Assembly (NCBI RefSeq): GCF_001949145.1
Contig: NW_019091435.1
Coordinates: 441,608-470,758, forward strand
Direction: 5' to 3'
From: Acanthaster planci
Taxonomy: Eukaryota; Echinodermata; Asteroidea; Valvatida; Acanthasteridae
Length of the DNA stretch: 29,151 bases
A program made the translations under genes and the position numbers. Shown here piece by piece: positions 10,173 through 20,890 of the stretch (within the stretch, counting starts at the first letter, position 1; the number at the start of each line of letters is the position of its first letter). A model generated the notes under the pieces. It was not told where the DNA came from. It worked only from the letters and a program-made list of their open reading frames with translations, and made no database searches.

Positions 10173-10300
10173 CACTAACGGTCAACATCATATCATCCTG
10201 TACTCGGCCATTAGAGTTGACTGCTTCACAAACATAGACCCCTTCATCCTCTTGAGTTACCTGACGAATGCGTAATGAGTTGTCCTCCAGTATACTGTAT
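10173..10300 (-). CDS. robo: robo exon: second half of Ig3
   Basis: 128-base exon, phase 2 in and phase 1 out, acceptor GTTACTTCTTCAG and donor GTTAGTG|GTAAGA. After completing the split Arg it reads YSILEDNSLRIRQVTQEDEG, then VYVCEAVNSNGRVQDDMMLTVS. EDNSLRIRQV corresponds to the DHTLKIRKV strand of Robo Ig3, and EDEGVYVCEA supplies the second disulfide Cys. The upstream Met of the open frame lies in the intron and is not a start codon. Together with 11382-11520 this makes a complete I-set Ig domain of about 88 residues. Confidence 0.92.
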
Positions 10301-11381
10301 CTGAAGAAGTAACACAAAGATGGTTATCAACACATTCTCACTTTTCAAGTCCACTATCAGTCTATATTGATATCATTCAGGAGACTCACATAAATGTATC
10401 AAAATGAGGGATGATATGACGCTTCCGGATAAAAAGCAAATGATAGTAAAAGATGTGAAAGCTGGTGAAATAAATGGGCTCATGTGAATACATTACGAGT
10501 TGAATTTTATCATTAAATGAAGGATGTAGGCTATTCAATTGGACAGAATATCTACAACAAACTGTTATATACATATTCATATAAATATCCATGTTTTGCA
10601 TAAAACAATTACAAGAAGGAAATAAACTAATCAAATCAGAAAATGAGAAGAACAAATATGAAGAAGGGACGTGACCAGAGAATTATTCCTGATGATAGAT
10701 TTTCAACAGTTGGTGGGATGACATAAAATTGAAAATTAGATATTAAATTATATGGATAATGCCACAACAGCAATGTTTTAAGGTACATGTACCTATTTAA
10801 AGGTTTCATCGATCTAAAGGTAGGCAATAGTTTGAGGTGGCTCCACAGAAGAGGTCCTTGATTTCTTAGAGTGGATAAATCAAGGAATGCTCTGACTTTA
10901 TGGAGATGAAGTGGCTGATTTTGTATTATGAGAATGAACATCCAATTATCAGTTTAATGAATATGTAGCTTTAAGAAGATCATTTGTTTCAAATTTATAC
11001 ATCAATACACCAACACGATAGCTATTAAAGTTGAAAACTCACAAGGTTTTGTATTACTAAACAGTAGTGCTGAATGTTGTGTAGACATGGAGTTATCAAT
11101 TATTCTGAGCGTTTTCTTTTGCATTTAACACTTCACTTGAACTCAACACTCAGTCTAACTTCCACTGACTAGCTGAGCCTGGTAGAGTTCAGAAACTATG
11201 TTTTCATGCCTGAGCATATCGTGGGAACCTCCACAATCCCCCCAAAAGGTTCCAGTGTGCAGAAACTCAATTGGCTCACTTGCTGGCAACTTCTAAGGGT
11301 CTATATTCTTTAATCTTGCAAAGTCCTACAAAACCTTCCAGTGGATTTTGAAAGATGTGGGAGGGTCAGGGTAACACTTAC
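10301..11381 (-). other. robo intron inside Ig3
   Basis: 1081-base phase-2 intron splitting an Arg codon. Minus-strand open frames at 10386-10941 show no similarity I recognise. No repeat seen. Confidence 0.8.
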
Positions 11382-11520
11382 CTTCCTGGTGGGAGCTCCC
11401 CACTTTGCTTGGACCATGTGACTACAGGGATAGGATCACCAATCACGTCACAGCCAATCAGGACTGTGGTACCAGGGCCTACCATGATATCTTGTACAGG
11501 ATGTACCAGTAATGGTGGGG
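11382..11520 (-). CDS. robo: robo exon: first half of Ig3
   Basis: 139-base exon, phase 1 in and phase 2 out, acceptor TTGTATGTATGCAG, donor GGAAG|GTAAGT. It reads APPLLVHPVQDIMVGPGTTV, then LIGCDVIGDPIPVVTWSKQS and GELPPG, with Arg split by the intron. It has the first disulfide Cys (LIGCDV) and core Trp (VTWSK). The GDPIPVVTW block matches Robo Ig3 GDPVPTVRW, and GELP is kept too. The donor is near-consensus. The extension of the frame upstream of the acceptor has no Ig similarity and is taken as intron. Confidence 0.92.
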
Positions 11521-14368
11521 CTGCATACATACAACAAAAATACAAAGTCATTCGGTTTACGGATATTAAAATGGCCATTCTCATTTGTCTGAAACATGAT
11601 GGCAATTCCACGGGTATGTACGTCTACATCATATTTATAGTTTATTTTTCAACGTTAAGTCTTAAACATTTCCTTTTGCCTACACTTGGCTTGTAATTTC
11701 ATGTTCCTGCCCTGAGGAGTTTAAGTTATACATGGATTTTCAACTGATGGCTGCTATTGCCTTGGTCAGTAAAGGCAGCTACTGCACATGTTTGTTGACT
11801 GAGGTAAATGCCATAAATATGCACTATCAGGTCCCAACAACCACAAATGATTTTTTCCATCTTTCCTCCTGAGAATACTGCTGACTATGTTTAGAAATAG
11901 CAATCAGTGAACACTAACGACAGCTGATGTCTGACATGACCAACAGCTGAGATGTCTGATCAAGCAAATGGCATGACCTGGGGTCACATGGGCGATACAA
12001 TAAGAGGTAAAAGTCAAGTCGTATACAGAGGTTTCATCTTATGATTGGTGCACCAAGTGTCCAATTACAGGGTCAGGGGCATCATGAATCGATCTCATAC
12101 AAATTGTTGGGGACAACTGTGAAGTGATGCTAAGCTGCACTATGAACAATGACTTCAATATATAACTGCACTGAAGTACACACTTCCATAATGAACTGAC
12201 TCTTCCTTGTACCAGTACACAAATTTCTTTAGGAACTTGCAGGATTGCAGACTTAGTCTACCCACACAAAATAATTAAATTAAACAACAAATCCTTTGTT
12301 CCAGTTTCCTATGAAGAGGTCCCCTGGTTCGCTATGAACAAGACATTCTCCTTGACAGCCACACTGTCTGAGAAATACAGAATGATTTGTCTCTCATGCA
12401 TGGATGACCACACCCTCTCAGTGTTTTAGGTTCCAAATGTAAGCAACACAAGACAGGTTATTAAAAATATTGTGTCTCAGGTGTTGGAATGATATGTGTT
12501 GAATATATATATGCATGTACATGATGCATTTGGCCCAAGTAACTTAAAGGGCATGTTTCCAGGATGGTTATCACCTTTTGCCATTGTCAGTGTTTTTTTT
12601 ATAGTTAAGACCTGCTTGACAAGCAAATATAAAGACTATACTGGACTGAATCACATATCAGGGCAAATATTCAACTCACAAGTGACAAACAAACTGGGAA
12701 ATCCTAAGAGTTTCTAAAGGGTCTTTGGTTTGAGATGGTAAACATAGGGAGTGAAAAGAACAAATCAGTTGGTAAGAAAAGTTTCATGCGTAACACTTTG
12801 ATACTAAAGTCACTTTTCATTCCCATATGCTCTCTAAAATAGAAAAAAAAAGTCATCACCTATTCTTGACTGAAACTAATGAAAGATTTTGACAGAAAAA
12901 CAAGAACTATATTTTGGTTTCCACCCACATTCACATCGCCAGTAGCCTAAGACTGTGAAACTGCCATTGGAGTGCTGAAAGGTAAAAGTAATTCCACACT
13001 AGGGAAACACTGCTGATATGATGGTGACATTAAATGCTGCCCATCTTCACTGTTTTGTGACATGATATATCCCAGGCTTGTGGCATACATGCTCTAGTAA
13101 GGACAGGCAGGTGCAGTGCCTTTCTGCATACCTCCCACTCATCCATCCCTCCTCACTGCAACAACAGAAGTGAGACACCTGCTGCTAAAGCACATGCTGC
13201 GGGTACAGCATTTGAATTTGCACTCAGAAAAACAAAACAGGTTTTATTCAGGTCAACTAATACCTGGATTTAAGATATACATGTAACCAGATCTGAATCT
13301 CGTTTCTTTCATGAATATAACGGTAAGGTACATGTACCTTTTGAAACCCCTGACACAGTAGTGTGTTCAAGTTGAAATGTTAAGATAACCCTAAGAACAT
13401 GGAGACACTGAATGCTCCCCACATCTACATCTACATGACCTACATGTATCTGTTTGGCTGTGTTGGCATAGACTTTTACCGCATTACATGAAGTAGTTAT
13501 TTTTAATAATCACACTTACTTGTCAGCGCATGCAAGGTTTTACATGATAATTATTCTTCATAACACTTGTTTTCTTCCTTATTCCTGAATAGCATAAGGC
13601 AGTGGGTTACCCGGGTCAACAATGACAGCTGACTGTAGGACACTTACAGTAAGTGTTTGCCACACTGTCTCACATTTTACCAACCCATCAAATTTGCCAC
13701 TCATTCAATTGAACACTGAATCAATTTATGACAAAGTGCAGGCAAACAAACACATATGATGATGCAGGGAACTAAAATGGCATTCTAAGCACACTTTAAA
13801 AGCAAACAAGTTTGGAAAAAGACAACTTCACTTGTCACTCCAACAATTTCAGCTACTGTCATAAACATAATGAAGGCCAGATGCGGTATTTCAAAGCCTC
13901 TAAGATATAAAAAACTTCTGACTCGTGGATGCACATGCATGTACAGTTAGAATGCTGGTATATAAAACATATTTTACACAATTTTTTTTTCTGTGATAAC
14001 ATTATCCCTAAATATCAATTTTATCATTTCTGTCTGTATCTATTGACATGATGTAATTTCCGAATTTTTGATATCAATTTGACTTTGCGTCTGGGATGTT
14101 CATTTCACACTCACTGGGGTAAGGGCAAAACTTTGTATTTAATTTCCAATTTTATTTCCAATGTTAGCCAATTTTCAACGGGCCAAATCTCAGTGTACAA
14201 TGCATTTCAACTGGGTTTGAAAACCTACATTACTCAATGCATTTCTGACTTTGTATTCAGTGAAACCTACACTGATGTTGCAATTTTGGTTGAGATCAAC
14301 CAATTACATGTGACAAAGGCAGGCCATAAAATGCCAAGTAGAACTTCCTTAGTGACGGAAGCAATTAC
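11521..14368 (-). other. robo intron, Ig2 to Ig3
   Basis: 2848-base phase-1 intron. A splice-flanked 24-base segment at 13132-13155 has an in-frame stop and was rejected as an exon. Otherwise nothing recognisable. Confidence 0.8.
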
Positions 14369-14459
14369 CTTTGACAGTGAGGTAGACAGGATCGGTGCTA
14401 CGGGAACCCATCTGGTTGCTGGCTGTACACACGTAGCTGCCTGCATCACTCGCCCGAGA
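14369..14459 (-). CDS. robo: robo exon: second half of Ig2
   Basis: 91-base exon, phase 0 in and phase 1 out, between acceptor TTTTGGTTAG and donor AAAG|GTAATT. It encodes SRASDAGSYVCTASNQMG followed by SRSTDPVYLTVK. DAGSYVC is the classic Ig F-strand motif with the second disulfide Cys, pairing with the Cys of ECQPP in the previous exon. Joined to that exon it reads GNLMISQ-SRASDAG, matching Robo KLMIT-TRKSDAG, which confirms the junction. A long plus-strand open frame over the same bases (14079-14507) and a second minus-strand frame are shadows. Confidence 0.9.
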
Positions 14460-16140
14460 CTAACCAAAATAAAGCCAGCAATTAACAGTCTTTTATATAA
14501 TGGGTAAAGTCAATGTCAAGACCACTGTTGTGTTTACAGATCAATAAATCATTCCCTACCTCATCATTATACGCAAAGCTGCTTGACGCCATGAAAGTAT
14601 GCTTGCAAAACAGCAAAGCACAAATCCCAAATGTCTATATCATATTTGAAATCACATTCTTACACAGTATACTCTAGTCTCAAGTACTAAGTCAGTTTTT
14701 TTATCTGCAAATAAAAATGACATTTGGTAAGACATTACACTTCGATGGAAAAAAAAAATTACTTTCATAGGATGTGGTGCGTGGTATCCTTATCACATAA
14801 TGTGTGTAAATAACTTGTACTTAAGTTTAGTTTATCCATATTAGACTTGCATTTGGCTTTTTATATCGTTAATTATCAATCCTGAAATGCCAATTGATGC
14901 ATGAAAGTGTGGATCAACTTATTTTTCCACCTCAAGTTACAGAAGCTGAGGGTATTTTTTTTAGCGTACCGTGAGGGTTTTATATAGTTGCTTCGGAAAG
15001 GACCCAAGATATGCATACAGTGTGCCTGTGCATATCATGAGATTTTCTACCAGTACCATGTGGAATGTTGACTTCTGTACAAATCACAATGAAGTCAGTA
15101 AGCCCAAACCATCCCTCTGTTGCATGATCCTGACTAAGAATACATTCAGACAAACCCCGCGTTGATACAAATGATATTGTGCTTGGGATGAGTTTAGATG
15201 CAAACTTCTAAATCCAAAATATGCAAATTCTCAGACCAGAAAAGTTCACGCGCACTCTGTGATGTACAGTATATCCCATCCCAATAGATTAGGCAGCTCT
15301 GAAATGGTTTATTTCCTAGTGTTACCAGGACAGTGTTCTTAATTAGTGAAGGTTCATCAAAGTCGTTCATTTTCGTGAAAAAGAATAAGTTACATATTTT
15401 TCATGGAGTAAGCTTTTCAGCTTGTAAACCCAGCTTCCAAATCATAGTTTGGGAGAGTCAAGCTCCATGTCCAGCATACTACATGTAGATATAATGGTCA
15501 GATAATTAACGACAGCATTGAGTGCAAAGCTTAAGGGAGGCAGTCTAGGTGTCCTGAATTTTGCATATTCTCTATTGAAATCTGAAGAAGTTTCTACCAC
15601 TATAAATGCCTGTCAACACAAATCGCTTTACAACCCCAAAAAGTACATGCATATGCAGAAAAACACACAATAACATTTTTTTTCTATCAAAACAACAGTG
15701 AGTTCGGATCCTATATTTTGGAAATAAGAGATTTAAGGAATAAATATGTATATGGACATCGAGTATCCCAATTTAAGCTACCGGTTCTATAAACAGATAA
15801 ATTAGATTCATATTTTCAAAAGCCCTGTTTTTAGGTGTAAATGGCAGACTTTGTACTTTTAGTGTAGCAAGGAGCTTTTGTGCAAGTTTAGGTATCACTA
15901 GCCACCTTGCACACACGACCTGTAGTGCAATGAGTCAATGTGAACAAACCACCTTAAAATGTGGTCCATCACACCTTTGCATTCAAATGTCACTCCACAG
16001 CTCATTGTTGCAAGAAGCAATCACCATCATCGTGTGTTTATGCTTATCTACCGGTACCAATTTCTGTGAGTCCGAATTGTACCACCTTGGTGGTGTAAAT
16101 TAACTACTAGCTCGTGCCTTATATGAAACTACTGTAAATA

Positions 16141-16197
16141 GTGATATCATGAGGTTTCCATCCTGTAGCACCTTGACTGTCTCCACTTTCAACTGTT
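16141..16197 (-). other. Partial second copy of the Ig2 exon end, at the gap edge
   Basis: 16141-16178 matches 16781-16818 at 37 of 38 bases, covering the codons for VLQDGNLMIS. It then lacks two bases relative to the exon and drifts apart to the gap. The splice donor is not kept: in place of CACAG|GTAC it reads CACTATTTACAGTAG. Unmerged overlapping contig ends or a second haplotype are the simplest causes. A duplicated or alternative exon is possible. Confidence 0.85.
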
Positions 16198-16774
16198 NNN
16201 NNNNNNNNNNNNNNNNNNNNNNNNNNNNNNNNNNNNNNNNNNNNNNNNNNNNNNNNNNNNNNNNNNNNNNNNNNNNNNNNNNNNNNNNNNNNNNNNNNNN
16301 NNNNNNNNNNNNNNNNNNNNNNNNNNNNNNNNNNNNNNNNNNNNNNNNNNNNNNNNNNNNNNNNNNNNNNNNNNNNNNNNNNNNNNNNNNNNNNNNNNNN
16401 NNNNNNNNNNNNNNNNNNNNNNNNNNNNNNNNNNNNNNNNNNNNNNNNNNNNNNNNNNNNNNNNNNNNNNNNNNNNNNNNNNNNNNNNNNNNNNNNNNNN
16501 NNNNNNNNNNNNNNNNNNNNNNNNNNNNNNNNNNNNNNNNNNNNNNNNNNNNNNNNNNNNNNNNNNNNNNNNNNNNNNNNNNNNNNNNNNNNNNNNNNNN
16601 NNNNNNNNNNNNNNNNNNNNNNNNNNNNNNNNNNNNNNNNNNNNNNNNNNNNNNNNNNNNNNNNNNNNNNNNNNNNNNNNNNNNNNNNNNNNNNNNNNNN
16701 NNNNNNNNNNNNNNNNNNNNNNNNNNNNNNNNNNNNNNNNNNNNNNNNNNNNNNNNNNNNNNNNNNNNNNNNNN
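16198..16774. other. Assembly gap (577 N)
   Basis: Run of N joining two contigs; its length may be only an estimate. Open frames drawn through it are meaningless. Confidence 1.
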
Positions 16775-16778
16775 GTAC

Positions 16779-16969
16779 CTGTGATATCATGAGGTTTCCA
16801 TCTTGTAGCACCTTGACTCTGTCTCCATCTACTATCACATCTTCATCATCTTTGCTCCAGGTGACGGTGGGCTCTGGGTAACCTCTGGGGGGTTGACATT
16901 CTAACACCACAGGCTCACCCCCTTCTACCTCAGTGGGTACTGGCTCCCGCCGAAAATCATCCTTGATAT
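16779..16969 (-). CDS. robo: robo exon: first half of Ig2
   Basis: 191-base exon, entering in phase 1 after acceptor ATTTGCAG and leaving in phase 0 after CAG, at GTAC. It reads YIKDDFRREPVPTEVEGGEP, then VVLECQPPRGYPEPTVTW with the first disulfide Cys and the core Trp, then SKDDEDVIVDGDRVKV and LQDGNLMISQ. The ECQPPRG-PEPT block is the clearest single signature of Robo Ig2; Ig1-Ig2 together form the Slit and heparan sulfate contact region. Only four intron bases (GTAC) are left before the run of N, so the donor is visible but its context is not. A second, imperfect copy of the exon end sits across the gap at about 16141-16197. The unbroken frame through the N run has no meaning. Confidence 0.92.
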
Positions 16970-18472
16970 CTGCAAATGTATTGTTACATTATCAAGATGC
17001 AAGTATAACCAAATTTAAGTATAATATGTCTTGTTTGCACATTCTGTCAATCTCATTTACATGTAACCCACCAAGGCAATTTACATGAAGACTCGCAGTT
17101 TGAACAGTACATATACCACACTGTACATGTACGTGACCACTCGTACATGCACCGGTATGTCAGACAACAACACTGGGTTTGAGAGCAGATGATGCAGAGT
17201 ACCGGTACATACTTGTACACGTATATACAGAATTTTTTTTCTGCCCCTGAATGAAAATGAACCTGCAATGTCTTTGTGGAATCTGGATGCACATCAGCAT
17301 GGCATTCCAGTGAAACCATCTCTCACTTGTAATCAGTGAGGAGGTACACCACACTACATGTACATACATGTATACCGGTACATGTGCACTGTACTTGGGA
17401 CTACAGAACCAACAAGTCTATCCACCCGAGCACAACTACAACCTCAATGGTAAAGAAAAAATACGCTGGTGGGAAGATTTTCAACTGGGCTCAAGTACAG
17501 TTGTGAAGACTTTATTAAACGAAAATTCGTCACACATGCTTGAAGTGTCCATTCTAAGCATACATGTACATGTATGTAGATTCAATCTATGCATGAGTGC
17601 AGTAAGTTCCCACCCAAGGTCTGTTGTTTCTATACATGTACATGAAAATATGCATTGAACAGATAGAGGTATCTCCTCTCCCTCAATGCCCATTTAGTAA
17701 TTCCACAATTTGAAAGAATTTTCAATGATCTTAGCTATGTTAATTTGCTAAATGTCATAGAGCGCTATGTATTGATACATGTAAGTCAGCTGCCAAGCTG
17801 AAATGAGGTGTGGATCCAAACGCAAAATGAGATGTGCATATCAGTGCTACACATTTATGCAATTTCAGCTGGCAACATGGCTGTTAAGCATCTGTATGGA
17901 CATGTACTTTCCACACTTCACAACCTCTCAACTTGGCCCCTGATTTTCACACATGGCGCAGAGTAACCAAAATAATAACACATAACCAGAAGCCAAGCAC
18001 ATTGTGTGTACCAGGTTACTTGGCTATTAATTTCAAGATAGCCAAGCTGAAAGGTAGGGGTAGTTTCAGGTGTGTATTGACTTTCAGGAGAAATTAAACA
18101 GCTGTCATAACAACAACAAACCAATCTGTCATGCTGTCAGGCCAACCACTCACAGAAACGTAGGACACATACATGCAAACCCATCTTATTTGCAGTGTCT
18201 TGACAAATGAAGCCTGATCTGATGGAAACTGTTGGATTCAATCAAGCCTGATGTTCTTCATCAGACCCAACACTGACTAGAGAGTATTTCTAATCAATAA
18301 GCTGGCATTCTTCATTTTCAGGTTGTGTTACATTCTACTTGTCAGTAAAGTTGCACATCAGATTGGGTTGATGCTTCCACTGATCTGAGCCCATTCTCAT
18401 GAAGGTGCACTAGTGCTCTGAAGAGGTCACTTGTACAGTTGTAAATGCATTTGCTTAGTGGAGAACCAAAGG

Positions 18473-18480
18473 AATGAATG
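18473..18480. repeat. Left target-site duplication of the hAT-type element
   Basis: AATGAATG directly before TAGGGCTG. It matches AATGAGTG at 18868-18875 at 7 of 8 bases. Confidence 0.7.
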
Positions 18481-18867
18481 TAGGGCTGAATCCATTCAAA
18501 TAATTCACTATTCGAATATAAAGTTATTTGGCTATCCAAATATTCAGCTGTACCAACCGGCAGATTGTTGATAAACAAACCATATACAAAATCAGTTGCA
18601 ATGATACACACTTTTGTACATGCGATCAATATAATAGCTTCTCACATCTAGGAGTATCTCCAGCCAAGATTTCAGAGATGAACAAGACTTATAGCCCTGT
18701 TGAAAACTTCTATTCCTTTTAAATTGTGTAACGAATAATTGACTTTTCTAATCATTGTAAGATTTCTAAAGCTTTTCATTAGAATCTGCTTGAAACATTC
18801 AAATATTCACTTTGAAAAATAAAATTCAAATATTCAACAATCGATTAAAATATTCAGAACAACCCTA
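18481..18867. mobile_element. Short non-autonomous hAT-type DNA transposon
   Basis: 387-base element. It starts with TAGGGCTG and ends with CAACCCTA, whose reverse complement TAGGGTTG matches the start at 7 of 8. The flanks are AATGAATG and AATGAGTG, an 8-bp imperfect target duplication, the size hAT transposases make. Inside each end are copies of ATTCAAATATTCA and ATTCGAATAT, AT-rich subterminal repeats like those of hAT elements. No transposase frame is present, so it would move only with help from a full element. Open frames at 18342-18629 and 18528-18722 overlap it and are not genes. Confidence 0.75.
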
Positions 18868-18875
18868 AATGAGTG
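18868..18875. repeat. Right target-site duplication of the hAT-type element
   Basis: AATGAGTG directly after CAACCCTA; partner of 18473-18480. Confidence 0.7.
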
Positions 18876-20564
18876 TGTGGCAGGTACCGGTAACCTGTTC
18901 TTGCAAAACAACTATTCTTTATATCAAATGAATTTACATACACTAAGCTCTCAGTCAAGTACATGTTTCAGGGAACAGATGGTACATGTAATTTTGAGGC
19001 AATCAAATTTTGAATTAAACAAGGCTCTTGATTTTTCTGCACTGTACATGTACATGATTAAAATCAAAAAGCCCCATGTACTGGTACATTAACAGACAGT
19101 GTTTGATTTCCCCTGTATCCCAATCGCATTTTGCGATGCAATATCAACCAAATGTCTGCGCACTTTGTAACATAAATCACACATTGTGTGATGTAAAAAG
19201 CACACGCCTTCATGCTGTAATATGCTTGAAACAATGATTTGATTTACACATACAGCAGGGCAGTGTCCTTTGAAATACAAATAAGCAGAAATCAAGTGTA
19301 CAAGCAGCTGACTTCATTGGTTCCCACACAACAGGTGTTCACTCGGGATAGCCAAAATAGGGAACCAGTAACATGCACTTGCACAAAATGAATGGTGTTG
19401 GCTTGCATGGTCAGCTCCGGGTACAATGTGCATGAAATGTGTACAAGTACATAACGGACTTAACAACACGCGGTCATCGTTTCATGTCTCACAGACATTG
19501 GGTTAAGTTTTAACTTCTGAACATGTCACATGGAAGTTGAAAGTGGTACAAATATAAAATGAATTAATGGAAGAGTGAAAAACAAGTTCAACTTACACTG
19601 GATAGAATTTAAAAAACAGTGATGGATGTTTTGTTTTGGGCTACCATTACATGTACATGTACCGTACACGTTTGGGAAGAGCAATGTAAAGCAGAGTGCA
19701 TCCTGTGCCACCAGACTGTACATACCAGGAATTACATGTACATGTATAGAATCCCTTAACATGGCACACTTTGACTTTTACTTGATTTTCCTTGATGTTG
19801 CCAAACCCCTTGCTGAAAAAAGTTCACCTTCATTTTGTTGAATACTTGTCCTATAACCTACATAATTCATGCTGTTGAACCTGTGGTCTCATGAAATTTT
19901 GTCTGGAATTAAAAAACAGCAGCATCTGGAAATTGAGCAAGAATTCACCTGAGTGTTTCCTGATGTGGCGCACTTAAAAAACTTCCAAAAATCCCATAAA
20001 AATATTAAAGAAATTCTCTGAAATCGATAAATTCTGCTAAATATTATCAACTCCACTTACATGTACATGTACTTAACCACAAGTTTGTTTGATGAGGGCG
20101 CATTTTAAAAAGTTCATTTTAGACTTCAGAAAAAAAACTAAAAATCAAGCCAAAATAAAATTTCATCAGAACTTTGTAGGTGTGAAATCAAGATTTCTGA
20201 TTCAGAATATTGGGAATTTGATGCAGTTTCACTTATAATGAAATTTGAGATAAAAAATTTGCTCCGGCAAGGAACTAAAGGTGAAAAGTGCAGAGTGGGC
20301 CACAAATAGGGTACATCAACATATCCCTTTGCTAGTAAGCCATTGCCAGCCAAACAAGAAAGCCAACACAAGTGTTCACACTTTTGCAAGTACATGTAAA
20401 ATAAAGGCTAGATTCTTTTCACAGTACAATTTACAAAAGGGGCAGGATACTCAGGTGTTTTTAGCTGTTGATGTTCATCATGTGCGGCTATTTTTAGTCA
20501 GATTCCACGGGCATTTTACCTTTATTTTTAGGTACTTTACACCTACTTAATACTTACAATTTTC

Positions 20565-20572
20565 CAGCCCTA
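20565..20572 (-). mobile_element. Possible terminus of a second hAT-like element
   Basis: CAGCCCTA here is the reverse complement of TAGGGCTG, the exact end of the element at 18481. The flanking GACTGAGA would be the target duplication, but I found no partner end, so this is an orphan end or a chance match. Confidence 0.3.
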
Positions 20573-20639
20573 GACTGAGAACCCACTGCCAACCCTGATT
20601 ATTTAAGAATGTAATTTTTTGGCTCTGAAAATGATTTGA

Positions 20640-20890
20640 AAGACTACTGTTGAAGACTTTATTGTTTTATTGTATTTTATTTATAACAATAATAAAAAAG
20701 CATTTATAAATTGCACTTAATCTGTAAAACATTCTAAGGCGCCGGTCTAGAGTGGAAAATAAAAACTCAATTTTGTGTTCACGAAGAAAAATAATGTTTT
20801 GAGATTTGAGATGCTGCTGAAGATGTTTGTTGTCATGTTCTTGTCTTCAATGATCAGGGAGCGAGTTCCATAAGCGAGTTCCATATTCAG
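20640..20890 (-). mobile_element. Decayed 3' end of a non-LTR retrotransposon (LINE)
   Basis: On the minus strand, 20870-20850 reads WNSLPDH and then a stop. A little downstream, in another frame, comes FSSISNLKTLFF. This is the WNSLP...SFK..LKT.LF pattern that ends the reverse transcriptase ORF of many CR1/L2/Jockey-type LINEs (family knowledge). Next come GGCGCC, then TTTATAAATG, then TTATTATTGTTAT, the usual layout of such LINE 3' tails. At least one frameshift and one stop show it is dead. The upstream end is unclear. Confidence 0.55.
20860..20885. repeat. 13-bp tandem duplication
   Basis: AGCGAGTTCCATA occurs twice without a gap (20860-20872 and 20873-20885), duplicating the WNSL codons of the LINE remnant. 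Confidence 0.95.

Larger units (their letters stand above)
14460..16778 (-). other. robo intron inside Ig2, containing an assembly gap
   Basis: Apparent length 2319 bases, but this includes 577 N and possibly a misplaced contig end, so the true length is unknown. Apart from the copy of the exon end at 16141-16197 I see nothing recognisable. Confidence 0.7.

Noticed and set aside
13132-13155. 24-base microexon between Ig2 and Ig3 (acceptor CTTCTGTTGTTGCAG, donor GTATGC)
   Set aside because: In the required phase 1 it gives GTG AGG AGG GAT GGA TGA, a stop, and it adds nothing to the domain boundary. It is most likely chance.
14079-14507. 142-codon plus-strand open frame
   Set aside because: It lies over the Ig2 exon in antisense and through intron; no domain seen.
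16119-16910. 263-codon minus-strand frame through the gap
   Set aside because: Only the 16779-16910 part is real exon; the rest is N and a shifted frame of the exon copy.
18195-18285. CTGATG-TTCTT-CATCAG hairpin with TGATGA and CTGA words as a C/D-box snoRNA
   Set aside because: No paired C and D boxes at the right spacing and no terminal stem.
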